From Alloalcanivorax mobilis (GTDB lineage Bacteria > Pseudomonadota > Gammaproteobacteria > Pseudomonadales > Alcanivoracaceae): DNA of 64,000 nucleotides. The stretch covers positions 156,877 to 220,876 of the forward strand of contig NZ_NMQZ01000003.1 in NCBI RefSeq assembly GCF_002864685.1, in the 5' to 3' direction. Positions 27,794-36,423 of this stretch are shown here, one piece after another; position 1 is the stretch's first letter, and each line of letters begins with the position of its first letter. The position numbers and the translations under genes were made by a program. The notes under the pieces are model-generated. The model saw only the letters and a list, made by a program, of their open reading frames with translations. It had not been told where the DNA came from and did no database searches.

Positions 27794-29578
27794 CTAACCG
27801 TGCCGGGCGACACCTTCCCAGTATTTCTCCTCAAGCTGCTTCTTCGGCAGCTTGCCGGCCAGGTTGCGGGGCAGCTCGCCAAAGTCCACGATCTTCGGCA
27901 GCTTGAATCCGTACAATCCCTCCTTTTTGCAGTGCTCGATGATCTCCTCGCGGGTGGCCTGCTGGTGCTCCTTGAGCTCAATTACCGCCGCCGGCACCTC
28001 GCCCAGGTCCTTGTCCGGCGCCCGCACCACGGCAACGTCAAGAACCGCCGGATGCTGCTTGATAACCGTCTCGATCTCATTGGGAAAAAGATTCACCCCG
28101 CCGGAGATGATCATTTCCTTGATCCGCGAAGTCAGGTACAGAAAACCATCCTCGTCCACGTAACCAATCAGACCATCGTCGTACCAGAGCTTGCCCTCGA
28201 CCTCGATGTAATTCTCCTTCATCTTCTCTTCGCTGAGGCCGACATAGTTCAGCGCAAGGGCCATCGGAGAGCGCACGAGCACCTTCCCTTCCTTGCCGGG
28301 TGGGGTCCAGGTGCCGGTCTCCTCGTCATAGATCCGGCATTCCGCCGCCCGCAGCTTGCCCACGCTGTCGTAGCGCTTCGGGTTCTCCTGGTAGTCCTCG
28401 CTGGCGAGAACGCTGATCAGGCCGCTCTCCGAAGCGCCGTAGTATTCATGGAAGACATCATCCGACGCTCCCTGGTGGCGGAACAGCGCGTTGATCTCGC
28501 GCTTGACCTTGGGCGGACAAGGCGCCGCCGCGCAAATGATTACCCGCATGCTGGAAAGGTCGTATTGGGACTTCAGAGCCTCGGGCAGTGCCAGGATGCG
28601 CTCGAGCATGGTCGGGGCGACGAAGGTCCAGTTGATACGCTCGTCCTGAATAAGTTTAAGCATGAGCTCGGGATCGAACTTGCTCATGGGCACCGCGGTG
28701 CCGCCGAGAAAGAACGGCAACACCGCGATCTGTACCCCGGCATGATACAGCGGCCCCGGAATCAGCGTGCGGATGTTGTTGCTGATCGGATCCCGGATTT
28801 TGCCGATCTTGTAGAAATGAAAGGCCGATATCTGCATCAACCCCAACCGGGTCACCTCCTCCTTGGAGGCGCCCCGCCGCGCCTCGGCCGAATCCGATGT
28901 CAGCCGGTCCCGGTCGATGTTGATGTATTTCGGCGTCCCTGTGGTACCGCCGCTGTAGGTCTTTGGGGCCATGCCCAGCTTGCCGCTTGGGAGTATGGAC
29001 CGGCTGTCCCGGATCAGTGACTCGTAGGCGATCATACCCTCGGGCAACTCGTCAGCATCAACCACGATGAAGTGTTCGACGGTGGTCAACTGATCACGAA
29101 CCGACTGTACCGCTTCCACAAAGGCGCCCCCCAATACCAGAGCCTTTGGCGAGGCCTTGTTGATACATTCCGCCAACTCCTTGGGCTGGAGATGCCAATT
29201 GAGCATCGGCATGGGATTGTCCCTGAGCGTACAAGCCAGCATCAATTCGAACCATGGCGCGCCGTTGTGCATCACCTCGGCCACCGCCTCGCCTTCGCCG
29301 ATACCCAGCCGGTGCAGGCCATTGGTCAGGCGGAGAACTCGATCCCTGAATTGACCGAAGGTGACCCGACGATCACCGTCGACAATCGCCTCACGATCTC
29401 CCCAATGCTCCCATAGAGCAAGCAGGAATTGCCGCGGAAGCTCCTGTCGCTTAAGCCGGCTACGCCACGCGGCCCGGACGCCACCAATCGCCAACGCGCC
29501 CCAACCAAACTGGCCCAAAATCTCCCTGAGGGCCGCACGGGCTTCGGGCATTGCTTTCAGCTGGGCTATAGCGGACAT
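27794..29578 (-). CDS. Acyl-CoA synthetase (AMP-binding), ligase 1
   Basis: 594 aa ANL-superfamily ligase that activates a carboxylic acid to its acyl-CoA through an acyl-AMP. P-loop TYSGGTTGTPKY, A5 motif YYGASESGL, hinge/A8 SRIKEMIISGGVNLFPNEIE, and the C-terminal catalytic Lys in LAGKLPKKQL. Start ATG 29578 has AGGAG 9 nt upstream. The ~90-residue N-terminal extension (VRAAWRSRLKRQELPRQFL…) is longer than in the neighbouring ligases. Upstream lie a CYP153 relic and a tandem operator copy which may now drive it. Confidence 0.9.
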   Translation of the reverse strand: MSAIAQLKAMPEARAALREILGQFGWGALAIGGVRAAWRSRLKRQELPRQFLLALWEHWGDREAIVDGDRRVTFGQFRDRVLRLTNGLHRLGIGEGEAVAEVMHNGAPWFELMLACTLRDNPMPMLNWHLQPKELAECINKASPKALVLGGAFVEAVQSVRDQLTTVEHFIVVDADELPEGMIAYESLIRDSRSILPSGKLGMAPKTYSGGTTGTPKYINIDRDRLTSDSAEARRGASKEEVTRLGLMQISAFHFYKIGKIRDPISNNIRTLIPGPLYHAGVQIAVLPFFLGGTAVPMSKFDPELMLKLIQDERINWTFVAPTMLERILALPEALKSQYDLSSMRVIICAAAPCPPKVKREINALFRHQGASDDVFHEYYGASESGLISVLASEDYQENPKRYDSVGKLRAAECRIYDEETGTWTPPGKEGKVLVRSPMALALNYVGLSEEKMKENYIEVEGKLWYDDGLIGYVDEDGFLYLTSRIKEMIISGGVNLFPNEIETVIKQHPAVLDVAVVRAPDKDLGEVPAAVIELKEHQQATREEIIEHCKKEGLYGFKLPKIVDFGELPRNLAGKLPKKQLEEKYWEGVARHG

Positions 29579-29644
29579 TTCGAAGATCTCCTGACTGGTG
29601 TTATGTTGTTATGGCAGGCGCGAGACGGGGTTGGTAACCCGCCC

Positions 29645-29800
29645 GTTTCCGTGGTTTCCACCGAACCGGACGCGCGCGAAGCTGGACCGCAACCCGTTCA
29701 AACTCGTCGACGATTTCGGTGTTGTCGAAACGCTTAAAAGTTCCTCCCACAGGATGCGCGGTTGCAATTAGGCCAGCCGGCTGTCTATGCAACGGTGGAA
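29645..29800 (-). pseudogene. Relic of a CYP153 P450 C-terminus
   Basis: Read on the minus strand, codons from 29800 leftward give HRCIDSRLA, an in-frame stop, then LQ-RILWEELL, and after a one-base shift KRFDNTEIVDEFERV. This matches HRCMGNRLAELQLRVLWEELL and KRFDNIEVVGEPERV of the intact P450 at 12991-14403, including the heme-ligand Cys. About 50 codons survive with a stop and a frameshift. Only ~55 bp separate it from a copy of the P450-promoter operator (29855-29890), so most of an older operon has been deleted. Confidence 0.8.
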
Positions 29801-29854
29801 GTTTCAGCAGCACCATCTGTTCCCAACCATGGTTGCGTGACAGCAGCCTAGCGA

Positions 29855-29890
29855 GGTCATTTTTTGACAATACGGGGTCATTTGGAGACA
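29855..29890. promoter_or_regulatory. Second tandem direct-repeat operator beside the CYP153 relic
   Basis: GGTCATTTTTTGACA (29855-29869) and GGTCATTTGGAGACA (29876-29890), again 21 bp apart. This is the same pair of boxes in the same orientation and spacing as 14798-14833, and the flanking bases are also similar. It lies upstream, in the minus direction, of the CYP153 relic and of ligase 1. The 340-bp gap 29579-29918 holds only this element and the relic. Confidence 0.65.
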
Positions 29891-29918
29891 CCCTATGAGA
29901 GGCATGACGGCGAACCGG

Positions 29919-31538
29919 CTACAGGGCTCGCAATTCCTTCTTCAGAATCTTGCCCACCGGATTGCGGGGAATGGCGTTGATCAGTTTCATCTTTTCCGGC
30001 AGCTTGTAGACACTCATGCCCTGCTCCCTCAAGTAGTCGTTGATTTCCTCCAGGGTCGGCGGGTTATCCTCGTCAACAGGCACCACGCAGATACAGATCC
30101 GCTCGCCCATGATCTCGTCCGGTTGGGGTATGACCGCGACGTCCCGTACCTTGCCGAAGCCCAGCACCGCGTTCTCCACCTCCACACTGGAGATATTGTA
30201 ACCACCCCGAATCACGATGTCCTTCTTGCGGTCATAGAACCCTAGGTGCCTGTCATCCCGCACGATGAAAAGGTCGCCGGTGCGGAAAAAGCCGTCATAA
30301 GTGAACGAAGCCGCGGTAATATCCGGGCGCTGAAAGTAGCCCGCGAACACACCCGGGCTGCGATAGCAAAGCTCGCCGATGCCACCTGGTTCGGTTATCT
30401 CCTCATCCTCATCGCCGAGAATTTTCAGCTCGACCCCGCTGACGCCGGAAGGCCATTGGACTCCTGCCTCGCCCCACCAGGGCAGGTGATCCACCCGCAT
30501 CTCCAGGTCCGGCACATCGGCCGGGCCGGCTACCAGACTGGTGCCCTCGTTCTGGCCCCAGATGTTGACGATCTCGATGCCCCAGCGGCGCTTGAACTCC
30601 TGCATCGACCAGGCCGAGGGGGGCGCCGAACCAGTGGTGATGGTCCTCACGCTGGAGAGATCCAGCTGGTCCACGTTGGGCAGCTTGACAATCATGTTCA
30701 GCATTGCCGGTACCAGAATCGTGTACTCGATGTGCTCCTCGGTCAGCTGGCGCAACAGGATTTCCGGCGTAATCGGATGATGCAGCACCAGGGTGCCCCC
30801 CGCCGCCAGCCAGGGGAGGTAGTTCACCCCTACCGCCGTCATGTTCACCAGCGGTGCCACACACAGGATACGGTCACCCTCGCGCAGGCCACAGGTGGTG
30901 AACACCAGGTTGGTCATGTACTCCCAGTTGTTGTGGCTCATGGGGCAGCCCTTGGGGTTTGACTCAGTGCCCGAAGTCCAGCACAGGGTGAAGATGTCAT
31001 TGGCATCCACCGGCACCTCCGGGACCCGGCCCGGATCTCCATGGGCGATATCGGTCAGCGCCGCCAGACCAATGTAGTGCTCGAAGCCCAGCTCCTGCCC
31101 CAGGGCCCGGTAATCAAAGCCGTGGAAGCTTTCCACCGAGGCGTAGAATCTGGCGCCGGTGATCTCTTTCACATAGCCCACATCCTTGCTTCGCCATTGC
31201 AGGGGCAACGCGGAAAGCAGACCGCCGGCCTTGGCCGCCGCCAGATAGAGCATGGCCAGCTCCCAGATGTTCGGCAACTGCGCCACCAGTAGGTCGTCCT
31301 TGCCGAAGCCCCGGCGTGCCAGCTCGGCGGCGGTGGCGTCCACGGCCCGACCAAACTCGGCCCAGCTGAGCCGCTGGGGCGGTGTGCCGACCAGCTCGTC
31401 ACGATTGGGTGGATCCACCACCGCTTCCCGGTCCGGGTAGGCGGCACGATTGGCGGCAAAGCGATCCAGCAGGGTTCTGTCACCCCAGTAGCCTTTATCG
31501 GAGTATTCCTCGATCAGTTCAGGTTCGTGTAAGATCAT
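29919..31538 (-). CDS. Acyl-CoA synthetase (AMP-binding), ligase 2
   Basis: 539 aa. P-loop LCWTSGTESNPKGCPMSH, in which TESNPKG replaces the more common TTGxPKG; A5 region NIWGQNEGTSLV; hinge YDRKKDIVIRGGYNISSVEVE; C-terminal Lys in NPVGKILKKEL. The active site looks complete. The ATG at 31538 is preceded by AGGAGGAATAGGG. It belongs to the cyclohexanecarboxylate/aryl or medium-chain type of acyl-CoA ligases; the true acid is not known. It lies between ligase 1 and the BtrH-like gene, all on the minus strand. Confidence 0.9.
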   Translation of the reverse strand: MILHEPELIEEYSDKGYWGDRTLLDRFAANRAAYPDREAVVDPPNRDELVGTPPQRLSWAEFGRAVDATAAELARRGFGKDDLLVAQLPNIWELAMLYLAAAKAGGLLSALPLQWRSKDVGYVKEITGARFYASVESFHGFDYRALGQELGFEHYIGLAALTDIAHGDPGRVPEVPVDANDIFTLCWTSGTESNPKGCPMSHNNWEYMTNLVFTTCGLREGDRILCVAPLVNMTAVGVNYLPWLAAGGTLVLHHPITPEILLRQLTEEHIEYTILVPAMLNMIVKLPNVDQLDLSSVRTITTGSAPPSAWSMQEFKRRWGIEIVNIWGQNEGTSLVAGPADVPDLEMRVDHLPWWGEAGVQWPSGVSGVELKILGDEDEEITEPGGIGELCYRSPGVFAGYFQRPDITAASFTYDGFFRTGDLFIVRDDRHLGFYDRKKDIVIRGGYNISSVEVENAVLGFGKVRDVAVIPQPDEIMGERICICVVPVDEDNPPTLEEINDYLREQGMSVYKLPEKMKLINAIPRNPVGKILKKELRAL

Positions 31539-31663
31539 TTACCCTATTCCTCCAAGCTTATTGGCCCCAACCGAGTCCGCGCTCGCTGCGCCTTACCGCC
31601 TTGTGGTTCATGGCTGGCATCCGCGAGCGGCGGGTCGGGTCTCGCCGGCGCTCACCGCCGACT

Positions 31664-32707
31664 CTACGGGCTTGCCGCCTCCTCCAGCGCCTGCACCGCG
31701 CGTTGCTCGGATGACGGGAGTTGTTCGGCATGGACGACGAGCGCCCGCCAGTCAAGCTGATCGGCGGCGGCATATGTAGCAAGACGGCTCCAGGCGTTGG
31801 CGCAGTCGAGCAGGACGTCGGCGGCACGGGCAAAGGATCGATCGCCAGTGAGGCGGGCAACCTCGGCGCAGAATTCCGCTTCGAGGCGGCGGAACAAGCC
31901 ACCGCCTGTGCCGGCTTTCTCGACGAAGACCGGTAAGACCCTTAGCGATGCGTTAAGCTGGTCATCAGTCAGGCTATCTCCCCAGGTGGCCAGATCGTCG
32001 ACGAAGATATTGACGCCCTTCAGGCCGGAGGCGACCACACCATCGGCGGGCAGGTCCGCCGGATCGAACAGCGTCGCATCCGTGCCGCGCATATTGCGCG
32101 CCGCGCTTGCCGCTGCATCGCGCGCCACCGGCAGTAGCTCAGGCAGCCGATCAGGAAAGCGTATCGGGTAAGTCGCGTGGCGATTGGGATCGGGAAAGCC
32201 ATGGGAGGCACGAGCTCGCGCCAGAGCTTTTAGGGGGACTTCCTGCACCTCCTCGCGATCGTTGTCCACCACCCGGGCGACGCCGCGCCTCTCGTCGTAG
32301 CCGATGACGACGATGTCATGACGGGTGTTGGATAAACGTACCCTGAGATACGGCAGCTCGGCGATGTCAGCCCAGATCATCACGGGACGGCCGGCGTCGA
32401 TTTCGTCGGCGACCCAGCGCCAACCCTCGTCCGGATCGTCGGTTTGGCGACGCTCGGTTTCAATGCCGAGGCGGTGGCAGAAGTCGAGCTCCATGTCACC
32501 GTTGCGCCCTACCAGGTAGATGGGAGGCGTGAGTTCGGATACTCTCATATACATAAAGGACAGTCCGCCGCCGAGGCCGAACACGAGCCCCTCGCCCGGC
32601 GGCCCGTCCCAGCCAAGCCCGGCCCATTCCAACAGGTCGCGCAGTGCGCCCGAGCCGCAGTGCCCACCCATCCGGTGGGGATAGTTGGAGATTTGCACGC
32701 TTTTCAT
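31664..32707 (-). CDS. BtrH_N/DUF4872 domain protein, copy 1
   Basis: 347 aa from ATG 32707 (GGAG 7 nt upstream). The N-terminal ~180 residues resemble the butirosin acyltransferase BtrH, with Cys17 in GGHCGSGALRDLLE, a FGLGGGL loop, and a later His in RHDIVVIGYDE that could form a Cys-His pair. The C-terminal ~150 residues match the DUF4872-type helical part, with the TGGGLFRRLEAEF block. BtrH moves an acyl group from a carrier protein to an amine. No carrier protein is seen here, so an acyl-CoA or another donor is possible. A paralogue sits at 50468-51484. Confidence 0.8.
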   Translation of the reverse strand: MKSVQISNYPHRMGGHCGSGALRDLLEWAGLGWDGPPGEGLVFGLGGGLSFMYMRVSELTPPIYLVGRNGDMELDFCHRLGIETERRQTDDPDEGWRWVADEIDAGRPVMIWADIAELPYLRVRLSNTRHDIVVIGYDERRGVARVVDNDREEVQEVPLKALARARASHGFPDPNRHATYPIRFPDRLPELLPVARDAAASAARNMRGTDATLFDPADLPADGVVASGLKGVNIFVDDLATWGDSLTDDQLNASLRVLPVFVEKAGTGGGLFRRLEAEFCAEVARLTGDRSFARAADVLLDCANAWSRLATYAAADQLDWRALVVHAEQLPSSEQRAVQALEEAASP

Positions 32708-32800
32708 TCCACTACTCCAGCTGTGTTCAAAGACCTGAGCCAACGCCGGTTGGCGTACCGCGAGCTCACTCCGCCGACGAGGCGCGGATCGAGGCCTTTT

Positions 32801-34441
32801 TTAACCGCCAACCTCTGGGAACGAATAGTCCTTGAACTGCTCGCGCAATTTGGCCTTCTGCAGCTTGCCGGTCGCCCCGTGCGGCAGTTCGTCGACGAAT
32901 ACCACGTCATCCGGCAGCCACCATTTCGCGACCCGCTGGCTCAGATAGTCGATCACGCCCTGCTTGTCGAGCTGGCTGTCCGGCTCGCGCACCACCACCA
33001 GAAGCGGCCGCTCGTCCCATTTCGGATGATGCACCGCGATGACCGCTGCCTCGGCGATCTCGGGATGCCCCACCGCTTCGTTCTCAAGATCGATGGAACT
33101 GATCCACTCGCCACCGGACTTGATCACGTCCTTGGTGCGGTCGACGATCTCCATGTAGCCTTCGGGGTCGATCTTGGAAACATCGCCGGTGCGAAACCAG
33201 CCCTCGCTGTCGAAGGCCTTGGCGCTGGCTTCAGGGTTTTCGTAGTAGCCGCTGATGATCGCCGGGCCGCGCACCAGCAGCTCACCGAAGGACTTGCCGT
33301 CCCGCGGCAGCGCTTGACCGTCGTCGTTGACGATCTTCATCTCCACCCCGAACACCGCACGCCCCTGCTTGGCCTTGATGTCGAACTGCCGATCAAGCGG
33401 CAGATCGGCGTCCTTGGGACGGATCATCGAAACCGTGCCGATCGGACTCATCTCGGTCATGCCCCAGCCCTGCTGGCCTTCGACGCCGTACTTCTCCTGG
33501 AATTCGCGCATCATCGCCCGTGGCGCGGCCGAGCCGCCGATAAGAACACGCTTGAGCGAGGTGAACTTCTGCTCGGTCTTACGCATATGACCAAGAAGCC
33601 CGAGCCACACGGTGGGCACGCCCCAGGCCTCGGTGACGCCCTCGTTATTGATCAGCTCGGCCAGGCTCTCGCCATCGAGCTTCGGCCCCGGGAAGACGAT
33701 CTTCGCGCCCACCATTGGCGCGAAGTAGGGGACGCCCCAGGCGTTAACGTGGAACATCGGCACCACCGGCAGCACGGCACTCTCCTCGCCCAGATTCATT
33801 CCGGGGATGGTCAACACCGAGAAGGCGTGCAGCAGCGTCGAGCGGTGCGAGTACAGCACCCCCTTGGGATTGCCGGTGGTGCCGGAGGTATAGCAGAGCG
33901 ACGAAGCGGTATGCTCGTCGAACTCCGGCCAGGCCATTTCATCGGACTGCTCGCCGACCAATTCCTCGTAGCACATCACGTTGGGCAGCGAGGTTTCGGG
34001 CATATGAGCGCGGTCGGTCATGACGACGTAGCCCTTCACGCCTTCAAACAGACCTTGCAACTTCTCCAGCAATGGAACGAAGGTCAGATCAAGGAAAATG
34101 TACTGATCCTTGGCGTGATTGACGATGTAGCCGAACTGCTCGACCGGCAGACGCGGATTGATTGTGTGACAGATCGCCCCAATGCCGGAGACCGCGTAAT
34201 ACAGCTCCAAGTGCCGATAGGTGTTCCAGGCCACCGTCGCGATGCGATCCCCGGCCTGGACACCCAGCGACTTGAGCGCGTTGGCCAACTGGCGGCTACG
34301 CTTGGCCGCATCTTCGTAGTTGTAACGGTGCAGGCCGCCTTCCGGAGTCCGGGACACGATCTCCTGCTCTGGATAGCTGGCGGCCGCGTACTCGATGATC
34401 TGGGAAATCATCAAAGGCCGGTCCATCATTAATCCACGCAT
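32801..34441 (-). CDS. Long/medium-chain fatty acid-CoA ligase (AMP-binding), ligase 3
   Basis: 546 aa from ATG 34441, supported by GAGGAGAG. P-loop [20 protein letters not shown]5 motif [10 protein letters not shown]7-A8 [19 protein letters not shown] with [15 protein letters not shown], catalytic Lys in [12 protein letters not shown]. This is the FadD-like class that activates medium to long fatty acids. It is head-to-head with the FadL-type porin gene across about 550 bp, fitting uptake plus activation of the same lipid-like substrate. Confidence 0.92.
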   Translation of the reverse strand: MRGLMMDRPLMISQIIEYAAASYPEQEIVSRTPEGGLHRYNYEDAAKRSRQLANALKSLGVQAGDRIATVAWNTYRHLELYYAVSGIGAICHTINPRLPVEQFGYIVNHAKDQYIFLDLTFVPLLEKLQGLFEGVKGYVVMTDRAHMPETSLPNVMCYEELVGEQSDEMAWPEFDEHTASSLCYTSGTTGNPKGVLYSHRSTLLHAFSVLTIPGMNLGEESAVLPVVPMFHVNAWGVPYFAPMVGAKIVFPGPKLDGESLAELINNEGVTEAWGVPTVWLGLLGHMRKTEQKFTSLKRVLIGGSAAPRAMMREFQEKYGVEGQQGWGMTEMSPIGTVSMIRPKDADLPLDRQFDIKAKQGRAVFGVEMKIVNDDGQALPRDGKSFGELLVRGPAIISGYYENPEASAKAFDSEGWFRTGDVSKIDPEGYMEIVDRTKDVIKSGGEWISSIDLENEAVGHPEIAEAAVIAVHHPKWDERPLLVVVREPDSQLDKQGVIDYLSQRVAKWWLPDDVVFVDELPHGATGKLQKAKLREQFKDYSFPEVGG

Positions 34442-34689
34442 CTGTCTCTCCTCAATCAGTCGATTTTCTCTGGCGGTTTCTGTCGGATGGCGTATTCGGA
34501 ACCGCAACAGTCGACAGAACAAAATAGTATTTTTGAGCGCACTGGAGGCCCCGCGATGTTGCTTCCTAACCAAGCGCTTGCTCAAGACCCTATCCTTCTT
34601 TAACTTCGATAGGCAAGAACAAGAGCCGCCCCAGAGCGGTCAAGGACCACTCTCCGCGCGATGTCCCGAGCCCGTGTGCTGCTCGCGAA

Positions 34690-34880
34690 ACCGGAGCATC
34701 ACGCCGCCAGTGGCCGGGCAGCTCCAAGGTGCCGAAAGTGGCCCAGATCCACGAGGACTTCCCCCGCACCGGGACCGGCAAGGCCAGAAGCGCATCATAC
34801 GCACCGAACTGCGCGACTTTTTCGCTGGAGCGGAAGGCGGCTGGCGACGACAACACCGTAAAACCTTAAATTTTCATTGA
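34690..34880 (+). pseudogene. Relic of an acyl-CoA synthetase C-terminus
   Basis: On the plus strand SKVPKVAQIHEDFPRTGTGKA (from 34723), then after a frameshift KRIIRTELRDFFAGAEGGW, match the end of an AMP-binding ligase, including the catalytic Lys of the TGTGK motif. No N-terminal part is found upstream. It lies in the 549-bp gap 34442-34990 between ligase 3 and the porin and points the opposite way to ligase 3. It is a leftover of an older gene. Apart from this and the porin promoter, the gap shows only a 10-bp palindrome CAAGCGCTTG near 34571. Confidence 0.7.
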
Positions 34881-34904
34881 CTGATAAGAAATTTTTCGTA
34901 TTGC
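34877..34904 (+). promoter_or_regulatory. Promoter of the FadL-type porin operon
   Basis: TTGACT (34877-34882), a 16-bp A/T-rich spacer, then TATTGC (34899-34904). The predicted start near 34911 leaves an 80-nt leader before ATG 34991. The palindrome 34929-34946 lies about 20 bp downstream of the start and could serve as a repressor roadblock. Confidence 0.5.
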
Positions 34905-34928
34905 CTCAAAAACAAGTCCAGCGCATTG

Positions 34929-34946
34929 TTTGTTCGACCAAACAAA
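34929..34946. promoter_or_regulatory. Palindromic operator, porin promoter
   Basis: TTTGTT-CGACCA-AACAAA: perfect 6-bp arms. Read on the minus strand it contains TTGTTTGGTCGAACAA, which aligns base for base with TTGGTTGGACGACCAA at 39581 and TTGGTTGGTTAACCAA (minus strand) at 52408. It is thus one of three sites of a shared family, probably a TetR-type operator. Confidence 0.55.
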
Positions 34947-34990
34947 GCATGCCAAATGCCACCCCCGAATAACAAAAAGGATGATTCCCT

Positions 34991-36388
34991 ATGACGATAA
35001 TCAGGTCTCACCATCAGTCCCGCGGATATCTTTTCCTCCCCAACGCGGGTCTTCGGGTCCGTCGTGCCTTGGCCGTTCTGATAGTCGTGCTGCTCCCATG
35101 CGAGGTAATGGCCGGAGCGGGCGATGCAGCAAGCACCTACGGCCTGGGCCCCATTCACGCCGGCTCGGCCCAGGCATTCAGCGCTTTCCACAGCGGTGCT
35201 TGGGCCACCTACTACAACCCGGCGGCACTTGCGCGCTCGCCGGAAGGTGAACTCACAGTGGTCTTTCAGCACGGTGACCAGGAGTTGCGTGCCGAATCAC
35301 TCGGCGGAGCCGCACCATTCGATCGCGAAAACGATGTGCTCACGGACCAGAGTTCGGAGTTGCTGCTTCTTGGTATCAAGACCCGTGTCGCCGGCGCGGC
35401 GGACTTGGACACACCGATTTATCTTGGTATTAACGTCGGCGTGGATGAGTATGCCTCCAACGCACTGCCTTTCGCGGCCAATACCAGCCAGGAAGGCCAG
35501 TTCCTGCGTTTTGAGTCGCAACCCCTGTATCTCGCTTTTGGCGGTGCGGTTGGCAACGTCCTGCGCGGCGTTGATATCGGTGCCTCGGCAAGACTCACGC
35601 TGGCGGCCCAGGCCCGCCTTGAAGCGGTCTCCGATCTGTCCGGCAATACCGACTCCGAAGAGCTCTCCCTGGAAGCCGAACCGACATTGACGCCCTCGCT
35701 GGGCATTAACGTCAATTTGAGCGACACGCTGTGCGGTTCGAGCGCCTGCCTGCCTTTCGCGCTTAAACCGGAGCTGGCGTTGTTCTATCGAGGGGAATCG
35801 GAGTACGACGTCAGCGTGGACGCCAACGTGGTGATTCCTGGCGTCATACCCGAGCCGGGCCTTGATCTTGCACTGGCGACTCTCGACACGTTCCAGCCCC
35901 AGGTGTACGGAATCGGATTGCTGGTGCCTTTAGGTAAATTCGAGCTGGTTGCGGCTGTAGAGCGCCAGTATTGGTCCGATCTGGATAGTGAATTCGCCAG
36001 TGACACGGTCAGGGACCAGGCTGGACTGCGCTTTAATGACACCACCGTTCCCCGCATCGGCGTCCGCTACACATGGTCGGACGCTCTTAAACTTTATGGG
36101 GGTGTGGCCGTCGAGGATTCCCCACTTCAATCGACCCGGTCCCAGGATGTCAACTTCCTCGACAGCGACCGTATCGTGGTCGGTGTTGGCGCCGATTACC
36201 GCCTGAAACGCGCGCCGGTGATCAATATGCCCCTTGTGATGTCCCTGGCTTATCAATACCAGCAGCTTGATGAAAGAGAGTTCAACCTCACATCCATCAA
36301 CTCGCCAACCAATCCCAGCCCCTACGAGACCGTTCGCGTGGATGGCGACATACACGTCATCTCGGGTTCCCTGTCACTCAAATTCTAG
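34991..36388 (+). CDS. OmpP1/FadL-type outer membrane transport protein
   Basis: 465 aa. A long signal peptide (basic to about residue 25, hydrophobic ALAVLIVVLL, cut probably after VMA at about 41) is followed by the FadL-like N-terminal segment with AGSAQAFSAFHSGAWATYYNPAAL. The rest has alternating beta-strands and ends in SLSLKF with the terminal Phe used for beta-barrel assembly. FadL-family barrels carry hydrophobic molecules (fatty acids, alkanes, aromatics) across the outer membrane. It lies 35 bp upstream of the giant lipoprotein gene, so the two are co-transcribed. Confidence 0.88.
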   Translation: MTIIRSHHQSRGYLFLPNAGLRVRRALAVLIVVLLPCEVMAGAGDAASTYGLGPIHAGSAQAFSAFHSGAWATYYNPAALARSPEGELTVVFQHGDQELRAESLGGAAPFDRENDVLTDQSSELLLLGIKTRVAGAADLDTPIYLGINVGVDEYASNALPFAANTSQEGQFLRFESQPLYLAFGGAVGNVLRGVDIGASARLTLAAQARLEAVSDLSGNTDSEELSLEAEPTLTPSLGINVNLSDTLCGSSACLPFALKPELALFYRGESEYDVSVDANVVIPGVIPEPGLDLALATLDTFQPQVYGIGLLVPLGKFELVAAVERQYWSDLDSEFASDTVRDQAGLRFNDTTVPRIGVRYTWSDALKLYGGVAVEDSPLQSTRSQDVNFLDSDRIVVGVGADYRLKRAPVINMPLVMSLAYQYQQLDEREFNLTSINSPTNPSPYETVRVDGDIHVISGSLSLKF

Positions 36389-36423
36389 ACCGCGATGGCG
36401 GAGCCGAATTCAGGAGAGTAGAG

